This document shows, piece after piece, positions 6,387 to 9,480 of a stretch of 9,480 nt of DNA. This DNA comes from Lysobacteraceae bacterium (GTDB taxonomy: Bacteria > Pseudomonadota > Gammaproteobacteria > Xanthomonadales > Xanthomonadaceae), in contig JAGNNB010000092.1 of NCBI GenBank assembly GCA_017990865.1, positions 1 to 9,480 on the forward strand, given 5' to 3'. Both the position numbers and the translations under genes were made by a program. A model generated the notes under the pieces. It was not told where the DNA came from, did no database searches, and saw only the letters and a program-made list of their open reading frames with translations. Positions within the stretch are counted from its first letter, which is position 1. Every line of letters starts with the position of its first letter.

Positions 6387-7712
6387 TCAGCTCTCGCCGC
6401 CGAGGTCGCGATGGGTACGCGCGGCCATGAATTCGCCGTAACCGATCTCGTAGTGTTCGGTGTAATCCAAACCGCGTTGTTCGTGTTCGGTGCTGGCGCG
6501 CACGCCGAGCGTCATATCCAGCAGTTTGTAGAGCAACCAGCCGATCGAGAACGCCCATGCGGCGGCTACGACGGCGCCCAGCGCCTGTATGCCGATCTGC
6601 TGCGGATCGAACAATCGGTCGCGCATGAACATGCCGGTGGCGATGGTGCCCCACAGGCCACAGAACCCGTGGACCGAGACCGCATCCACCACGTCGTCGA
6701 TCTTCATGCGCTGCAGGACCGCGGGCCCGACCACGCAGATCATGCCGCCGACCAAACCGGCGATCACCGCAAACGCCGGATCGATGTACTTCGCGCCCGC
6801 GGTGATCGAGACCAGCCCGCCGAGCGCGCCGTTGATCACCGCCGACATCAGCAACGGACGGCGATGGATCGCGAGCGTCACCATCGCGCCGAGCACACCG
6901 GCAGCGGCACCGAGATGGGTGTTGAGCACGATCCGACCCAGATCCTTGAAATCCGGATCCACCGCACCGCCGTTGAAGCCCAGCCAACCCACCCACAGCA
7001 GAAACGCGCCCAACGCGGCGAGCGGCAGGTTATGCCCGGGAATTTCGCGGACTTCGCCGGTGCGCGAGAACCGGCCGAATCGCGGCCCCAGCACCACCAA
7101 TGCGCCCAGCGCGGTGAAGCCGCCGATGGTGTGCACAGCCGCGCCGCCGGCGGTGTCGAGAAAACCCATGCCGCGCAGCCAACCCGGCGCTTCGGCGGTG
7201 CCGCCCCAAATCCAGGCGCCGTACAACGGGTAGATCACGCAGACCATGATCGCGCTGCCGATCAGATACGGCACGAAGCGGATGCGCTCGGCCACGGCGC
7301 CGCTGATGATGGTGGCGGCGGTGGCGGCGAAGAAGGTTTGGTACAGCACGTTCACCAACGACGCGCCGTCGCCACCGGGAAAGAAATCGCTGGTGCCGAC
7401 CATGCCCGCATAGCTGGTGCCGAACATCAGGCCGAAACCGACCGCCCAATACGCCAGCGAGGCGATCGCGCAATCGGTGAAATTCTTCATGATCACGTTG
7501 ACCGCGTTCTTGGCGCGGCAGAACCCGCTCTCCAGCAGCGCGAAGCCCGGTTGCATCATCAGCACCAAGCCCGCGCAGGTCGCGATCCAGACCGAATGCA
7601 CGATCTCGGCGGTGGCCGTTTCGGCGGTCGCCGTTTGCGCCCACGCCGTCGCCGATACGGCCCCTGCGGCCGCCACGATTCCCACGATGCCCCAACGTCG
7701 CCAGCGCGCCAT
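6387..7712 (-). CDS. amtB: AmtB-type ammonium transporter
   Basis: A 441-residue Amt/MEP/Rh channel that conducts ammonium across the inner membrane, probably as a trimer. Residues 1-26 look like the cleaved signal peptide typical of bacterial AmtB (ending TAWA|QT), followed by eleven expected membrane helices. By alignment from memory with E. coli AmtB, the twin pore histidines are His194 (AVHTIGG) and His348 (SVHGFCG), the Phe gates are Phe128 and Phe246, the recruitment-site Trp is Trp169, and the structural Asp is Asp186 (DTAGG). The recruitment-site serine appears to be Ala250 (FNGGA). The tail (GVRASTEHEQ and GLDYTEHYE, 403-422) resembles the C-terminal region that binds GlnK, suggesting P(II) control by a GlnK encoded elsewhere. 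The start at 7712 fits GAGGG 4 nt upstream and the signal peptide. It follows the LAB_N gene by 128 bp and is coupled downstream to an unknown gene. Confidence 0.96.
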   Translation of the reverse strand: MARWRRWGIVGIVAAAGAVSATAWAQTATAETATAEIVHSVWIATCAGLVLMMQPGFALLESGFCRAKNAVNVIMKNFTDCAIASLAYWAVGFGLMFGTSYAGMVGTSDFFPGGDGASLVNVLYQTFFAATAATIISGAVAERIRFVPYLIGSAIMVCVIYPLYGAWIWGGTAEAPGWLRGMGFLDTAGGAAVHTIGGFTALGALVVLGPRFGRFSRTGEVREIPGHNLPLAALGAFLLWVGWLGFNGGAVDPDFKDLGRIVLNTHLGAAAGVLGAMVTLAIHRRPLLMSAVINGALGGLVSITAGAKYIDPAFAVIAGLVGGMICVVGPAVLQRMKIDDVVDAVSVHGFCGLWGTIATGMFMRDRLFDPQQIGIQALGAVVAAAWAFSIGWLLYKLLDMTLGVRASTEHEQRGLDYTEHYEIGYGEFMAARTHRDLGGES

Positions 7713-7716
7713 GATG

Positions 7717-7753
7717 CCCTCGGTTCGTCGATGCCTCTCCCCAGAGGCCGAGG
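7717..7753 (-). promoter_or_regulatory. amtB leader with competing hairpins over the ribosome site
   Basis: On the minus strand CCTCT (7738-7734) can pair with AGAGG (mirrored arm 7743-7747), extending to a perfect 6-bp stem with a 4-nt loop at 7733-7748. An outer stem, CCTCGG (7753-7748) with CCGAGG (7723-7718), would cover the GAGGG ribosome site at 7721-7717. The two stems share one base. A TAGTCT (-10-like) at 7761-7756 would start RNA near 7750 and remove most of the outer arm, so whether this leader acts depends on the true start. Confidence 0.3.
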
Positions 7754-7815
7754 CGAGACTACACCAATCGGCGCGCGCGGCGTACCGCAAAGCGCGCGAA
7801 ACAAGACGTTCGGCG

Positions 7816-7830
7816 CGAACGAGCCGTTCG
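7816..7830 (-). terminator. Small hairpin after the LAB_N gene, weak terminator candidate
   Basis: A perfect 6-bp stem, CGAACG/CGTTCG, with a 3-nt loop begins 10 nt after the LAB_N stop on the minus strand. A T-rich but interrupted TCTTGTTT follows after a gap of about ten bases. It could mark the end of the toxin-glycosyltransferase-LAB_N unit and separate amtB, but it is short. Confidence 0.3.
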
Positions 7831-7840
7831 ATGGACGGCC

Positions 7841-8191
7841 TCAGTGGCTGTTGCGGTCCCGATGCCAACCGCGATGCTTGATGTCGAGATACAGGCTGTA
7901 GCAAGCGGTGAACGCTGGGAACAGGTTCTGGATGATGCCGACCGAGTCTTGTTTCGAGGAGAAGACGAAATAGCTGAGCGTCATCAAACTGCCGATGATG
8001 CTCATGTACCAGAACAAGCGCGGGATCACCGGCTTGCCTTGACGTTTGCTGGCGACGAATTGCACCAGCCAACGGCCGCCGAACATCAGCGCGCCGGTGA
8101 GGCCGATCAGTTTCCACGGCGAGGCGTGCAACCCGGTCCATGCCAGCCACGGGATCGGCGAATTCATCACATCGGCGACGACGGGTTCCAT
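7841..8191 (-). CDS. Small membrane protein with lipid A biosynthesis N-terminal (LAB_N) domain
   Basis: A 116-residue protein with three likely membrane helices (about 27-46, 58-77 and 84-102). The core GGRWLVQFVASKRQGKPVIP (38-57), then FWYMSIIGSLMTLSYF (60-75) and LYLDIKH (100-106), matches the LAB_N domain found alone or fused to lipid-A-disaccharide synthase. Standalone LAB_N proteins are commonly encoded beside ArnC/DPM-like GT2 enzymes, as here, and are thought to help handle lipid-linked sugars at the inner membrane. That role is inferred. The ATG lies 2 nt after the glycosyltransferase stop (TGAGCATG), with a good GAGGAG site inside the upstream gene, so the two are translationally coupled. 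The upstream frame stays open for a long way, but it overlaps the glycosyltransferase and reads as Arg-rich noise. It lacks the LpxB catalytic domain entirely. Confidence 0.9.
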   Translation of the reverse strand: MEPVVADVMNSPIPWLAWTGLHASPWKLIGLTGALMFGGRWLVQFVASKRQGKPVIPRLFWYMSIIGSLMTLSYFVFSSKQDSVGIIQNLFPAFTACYSLYLDIKHRGWHRDRNSH

Positions 8192-8193
8192 GC

Positions 8194-8946
8194 TCACAGC
8201 TCCTCGGTCGCGGTGCGCTTGCTGCGCACGATCAGCCACGCGACGCCGCGCAGATCGCGCAGGCCGACGAGCGCGCGATTGAGGTTGTTGTACTTCGACA
8301 CGCCGCTGGCGCGATGGCGATGATTCACCGGCACGCTGATCGTTTTCCAACCGGCGCGCTGCATCAACGCCGGCAGATAACGATGCATGTGGTCGAAATA
8401 CGGAAGATCGAGAAAGGCCGCGCGCTCGAACAGTTTGATGCCGCAGCCGGTGTCGGGCGTGGAATCGCGCAGCATGCGGCTGCGGATCGCGTTGGCGAAT
8501 TTCGAGGCCCAACGTTTGCTGCCGGTGTCCTTGCGGTTCACGCGCCAACCGGCGAACAACTTCACATCCGCCGCGGATTCGTCGCGTTTGGCGAGCAGGT
8601 TCGGAATATCGGCGGGGTCGTTCTGGCCGTCGCCGTCGAGCGTGGCGATCCACGCGCCGCGCGCGGCCTTCACGCCGGTACGCACCGCGGTGCTTTGCCC
8701 GCTCTGACTGACGTGCTTGATCACGCGCAGTTCCGGCACTTCGGCCTTCAGCCGCACCAGCACATCGCGCGTGTCGTCGCGCGAGCAATCGTCGACGTAA
8801 ATTATCTCAAAAGCCGCGATCTCGAACGCCTCGCCTTTCAGCGCCGCGCTGCCGCGAAGCGCCGCGAGAATTTCGCGAATCAGAGGTTCGACGTTATCGC
8901 GTTCGTTGAAGACCGGGACGACGACGGAGAGATGGGGTTGGGTCAT
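8194..8946 (-). CDS. GT2 glycosyltransferase, polyprenyl-phosphate sugar transferase type (ArnC/DPM1-like)
   Basis: A 250-residue GT-A fold enzyme that probably moves a sugar from a nucleotide donor onto undecaprenyl phosphate on the cytoplasmic face. Motifs: VVVPVFNERDN (8-18), IIYVDDCSRDDT (48-59; Asp52/Asp53 nucleotide binding), ATLDGDGQNDP (101-111; metal-binding DGD 104-106), DTGCGIKLF (165-173), HRYLPAL (188-194) and SGVSKYN (214-220). Unlike GtrB or ArnC it has no C-terminal membrane pair, so it resembles soluble DPM1-like enzymes. It may rely on the adjacent LAB_N membrane protein for anchoring (inference). The start overlaps the toxin stop by 4 bp (ATGA) and has no Shine-Dalgarno, implying reinitiation. 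The LAB_N gene follows after 2 nt. No ArnT-type transferase is in the window, so the final acceptor (lipid A, O-antigen or protein) is unknown. Confidence 0.93.
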   Translation of the reverse strand: MTQPHLSVVVPVFNERDNVEPLIREILAALRGSAALKGEAFEIAAFEIIYVDDCSRDDTRDVLVRLKAEVPELRVIKHVSQSGQSTAVRTGVKAARGAWIATLDGDGQNDPADIPNLLAKRDESAADVKLFAGWRVNRKDTGSKRWASKFANAIRSRMLRDSTPDTGCGIKLFERAAFLDLPYFDHMHRYLPALMQRAGWKTISVPVNHRHRASGVSKYNNLNRALVGLRDLRGVAWLIVRSKRTATEEL

Positions 8947-9239
8947 AAAGAAGGATATCCGGATTCTTTTTGCGAACGGATGGCGAGGATGACCGCTTCA
9001 TCCGAGCGCGGGTCGTAAGCATAGAGCGCGAGATAACCTCGATGATCGCGCCCGATGACCAGTTCCCGAAAGCCCCCTTCCGCAGGTCTGCCGATCATGG
9101 GATTGGTCATCAACACATTCAACGCCGCGACGATGTCTTCGATGCGTTGTTCCGAATCGAGGGTTTCATGGAGCAATAGGTGTTCGAGAATGCGTTCCAG
9201 GTCGAGGTCGACCCGGGGAAGAATGACGACACGGGTCAT
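8943..9239 (-). CDS. ParE/RelE-superfamily toxin
   Basis: A 98-residue protein of normal length for the ParE/RelE plasmid-stabilisation toxin family. The conserved second half is plain: GRPAEGGFRELVI (50-62), RGYLALYAYD (67-76) and EAVILAIRSQKESGY (81-95), the sheet-and-tail pattern of ParE-like toxins. ParE relatives poison DNA gyrase and RelE relatives cleave mRNA on the ribosome; this sequence looks closer to ParE, and the target is not provable here. The upstream antitoxin ends 3 nt before its start (TGAGCCATG), the usual antitoxin-first order. Its stop overlaps the glycosyltransferase start by 4 bp (ATGA), so a housekeeping-type gene is physically tied to the toxin. The reading frame is intact. 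Regulation is probably by the antitoxin binding upstream of itself, outside the window. Confidence 0.9.
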   Translation of the reverse strand: MTRVVILPRVDLDLERILEHLLLHETLDSEQRIEDIVAALNVLMTNPMIGRPAEGGFRELVIGRDHRGYLALYAYDPRSDEAVILAIRSQKESGYPSL

Positions 9240-9242
9240 GGC

Positions 9243-9480
9243 TCAGTCGTCGAGGCGGCGCGCCCGGGGCGGCGCGATCGATTCGCCTCGCACACGCCGA
9301 CGCAGGTAGTCGCGCATCTCATCCCACGGAATCGCCTCGCCGGTCTCGAGGTAGCGCTCGTAGCGCTCGCGAGCTTCCGCGTGGAAGGATTGACGACGCT
9401 CCAGCGCATCGGCTTTTTCGGCGATGGCATCGAGGATCAGGCTGTGAGTCGACATGCCTTCCTGCTCCGCGAGCTTGGCC
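9243..9480 (-). CDS. Antitoxin partner, ribbon-helix-helix-like (5' end beyond the window)
   Basis: An antitoxin-sized acidic and basic protein immediately upstream of the ParE-type toxin. An ATG at 9455 would give 70 residues beginning MSTHSLILDAIAEKAD. The frame continues open to the right edge and reads AKLAEQEGMSTHSLILDAIA, which looks like the first-helix, turn and second-helix portion of a ribbon-helix-helix (CopG/ParD-type) domain. I therefore prefer a start outside the window, with the DNA-binding strand encoded there. The rest, HAEARERYERYLETGEAIPW (25-44 counted from that ATG), is the toxin-binding helix expected in such antitoxins. It would neutralise the toxin and repress the operon. 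If 9455 were the real start, the N-terminal strand would be missing and autoregulation unlikely. A GGAG 9 nt upstream of 9455 keeps that alternative alive. Confidence 0.75.
   Translation of the reverse strand, partial: AKLAEQEGMSTHSLILDAIAEKADALERRQSFHAEARERYERYLETGEAIPWDEMRDYLRRRVRGESIAPPRARRLDD

Noticed and set aside
7713..7840. Sigma-54 promoter upstream of amtB, expected for a nitrogen-regulated gene
   Set aside because: I find no TGGCAC-N5-TTGCA-like pair on the minus strand in this gap.
5460..7901. 813-codon open frame on the plus strand
   Set aside because: It is antisense to amtB and its coupled neighbour. The translation is Arg/His/Ala/Gln-rich with no domain, and it is explained by the absence of stop codons opposite high-GC genes.
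7713..8150. N-terminal extension of AmtB to the ATG at 8150
   Set aside because: It would overlap the LAB_N gene and put an Arg-rich stretch ahead of the signal peptide. A ribosome site supports 7712.

Overview
The window is GC-rich, densely coded DNA from what is probably a gammaproteobacterium of the Xanthomonas/Lysobacter group (Lysobacterales). This placement is an inference. It rests on the strong G/C bias at third codon positions, several secreted proteins, and a cluster of short GTAGGAG/GTGGGAG-headed palindromic repeats of the REP kind common in that group and in pseudomonads. No rRNA, tRNA, CRISPR array, IS element or prophage gene is visible.

Layout from left to right. (1) Bases 1-1246 (minus) hold most of an M20-family metallo-amidohydrolase whose 3' end lies beyond the left edge. 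(2) Bases 1247-1708 form a divergent intergenic region with eight 25-bp REP-like units, three direct followed by five inverted. (3) Bases 1709-3049 (plus) encode an APC-superfamily amino-acid/polyamine permease. A GC-rich hairpin follows and probably terminates transcription in both directions. (4) Bases 3105-3407 (minus) encode a 100-residue secreted four-cysteine protein. Bases 3852-5360 (plus) encode a 502-residue secreted protein that looks like a beta-propeller. The two are divergent across 444 bp. (5) Bases 5361-5589 form a convergent 3' region unusually rich in inverted repeats: a terminator with a short T run, a 17-bp TTCG-loop hairpin, and two interleaved 9-bp inverted repeats. (6) From 9480 down to 5590 everything is on the minus strand. 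In transcription order these are a ribbon-helix-helix-like antitoxin (start off the right edge), a ParE/RelE-type toxin, a GT2 polyprenyl-phosphate-type glycosyltransferase, a small LAB_N-domain membrane protein, an AmtB ammonium channel, and an unrecognised 264-residue two-domain protein.

How the genes may work together. The amidohydrolase and permease are back to back and could liberate and take up amino acids or related amines. The toxin, glycosyltransferase and LAB_N genes are packed with a 4-bp overlap (ATGA) and a TGAGCATG junction, so they are probably translated together. The glycosyltransferase plus LAB_N pair suggests lipid-linked sugar transfer for envelope modification, but no ArnT-like acceptor transferase is in view. 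AmtB has the pore residues of a working channel and a GlnK-type C-terminal tail. The gene coupled to it is not glnK but the unknown protein.

The items most worth a second look are the unknown gene coupled to amtB, the REP cluster with a compensatory stem change in a promoter-bearing divergent region, the interleaved inverted repeats at 5541-5584, and the toxin-antitoxin pair fused translationally to an envelope glycosyltransferase operon. Nothing here can be called a proven new system from sequence alone.
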